Under the pieces are notes generated by a model. That model was not told the origin of the DNA and made no database searches. It worked only from the letters and a program-made list of their open reading frames with translations. From NCBI GenBank assembly GCA_934503195.1, contig CAKSVM010000110.1:1-9227 (forward strand): a stretch of 9,227 nucleotides of DNA, in the 5' to 3' direction. Both the position numbers and the translations under genes were made by a program. The stretch comes from an uncultured Eubacteriales bacterium (GTDB taxonomy: Bacteria > Bacillota > Clostridia > Oscillospirales > CAG-272). The number at the start of each line of letters is the position of its first letter. Position 1 is the first letter of the stretch. Positions 8,975-9,227 of this stretch are shown in pieces.

Positions 8975-9227
8975 ACAACGAAAAGCATGAGGCGATAAGC
9001 GCGCTGGCCGCCAGAACCGAGCGGATGCTGACTGACAGCACTGAAAGCTGGAAGGCATTTCTGACGACCGCGGCACGGCTGTACAAATATCCGTACCACG
9101 AACAGCTCATGATCTACGCTCAGCGTCCCGACGCGACCGCTTGCGCGGATTATGAGACGTGGAACAAGCGCATGGGACGGTACGTGAAACGCAGTTCGAC
9201 CGGAATTGCACTGCTTGACGATTCGGG
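8971..9227 (+). CDS. LtrC/SNF2-helicase-like large ICE protein, N-terminus only
   Basis: Only the first 85 codons are inside the window and the frame is open at the right edge. The sequence SWKAFLTTAARLYKYPYHEQ and IYAQRPDATACADYETWNKR closely follow the N-terminal domain of very large proteins (often above 2000 residues) in Tn1549-like ICEs. These are annotated as LtrC-like, DNA methylase or SNF2/DEAD helicase proteins. The N-terminal domain also resembles ArdC-type antirestriction/ssDNA-binding regions. The expected role is protecting or processing transferred DNA, but the catalytic domains lie outside the window, so this is inference from position and the N-terminal motif. Translation is probably coupled to the previous gene through the ATGA overlap, with aaagggg at 8961-8967. 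Confidence 0.85.
   Translation, partial: MNNEKHEAISALAARTERMLTDSTESWKAFLTTAARLYKYPYHEQLMIYAQRPDATACADYETWNKRMGRYVKRSSTGIALLDDS

Overview
The window lies inside a nested conjugative element. From about position 1210 to the right edge it carries the transfer and DNA-processing genes of an integrative conjugative element (ICE) of the Tn1549/CTn type, common in gut Clostridia. In order these are a maff2 remnant, a TrbL/VirB6-like channel protein, a PrgI-family protein, the VirB4 ATPase, a CD1108-like protein, DUF4315, DUF4366, topoisomerase III (topB), a small accessory protein and the start of a very large LtrC/SNF2-helicase-like protein. All genes are on the + strand and tightly packed with short overlaps, so they probably form one operon. 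High-GC codon choice (many CGC, GCG, CTC, TCG) together with strong Firmicutes-type ribosome binding sites suggests a GC-rich Clostridia host such as an Oscillospiraceae-like gut bacterium. That placement is inference.

Positions 1-1113 are the C-terminal part of a large serine recombinase of the TnpX/TndX type. It is followed by about 100 bp with no gene, then abruptly by the last 29 codons of a maff2-family gene. In the usual ICE layout maff2 lies intact between the virD4 coupling-protein gene and trbL. The simplest reading is that a second, smaller mobile element (IME-like), whose right end carries the recombinase, integrated into maff2 and split it. Its left end and the 5' half of maff2 lie outside the window.

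Region by region: 1-1113 recombinase; 1114-1217 element end and probable attachment junction; 1218-1307 maff2 3' remnant; 1331-1354 a perfect 10-bp hairpin just before the trbL ribosome binding site; 1397-5802 core type IV secretion genes; 5814-6588 two small mobile-element proteins; 6585-8631 topB, broken by a frameshift near 7182-7190; 8615-9227 accessory protein and the start of the large helicase-like gene.

The module should build a Gram-positive mating channel (TrbL, PrgI, VirB4, CD1108-like) and process DNA (TopB, LtrC-like). Several parts look damaged or unusual: maff2 is split, trbL lacks a normal start codon at the expected place after an excellent ribosome binding site, the CD1108-like protein lacks its cell-wall hydrolase domain, and topB is frameshifted. 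No defence system, resistance gene, CRISPR array, tRNA or rRNA was seen. I found no clearly new biological system. The main interest is the nested insertion and the signs of decay or divergence in the transfer operon.
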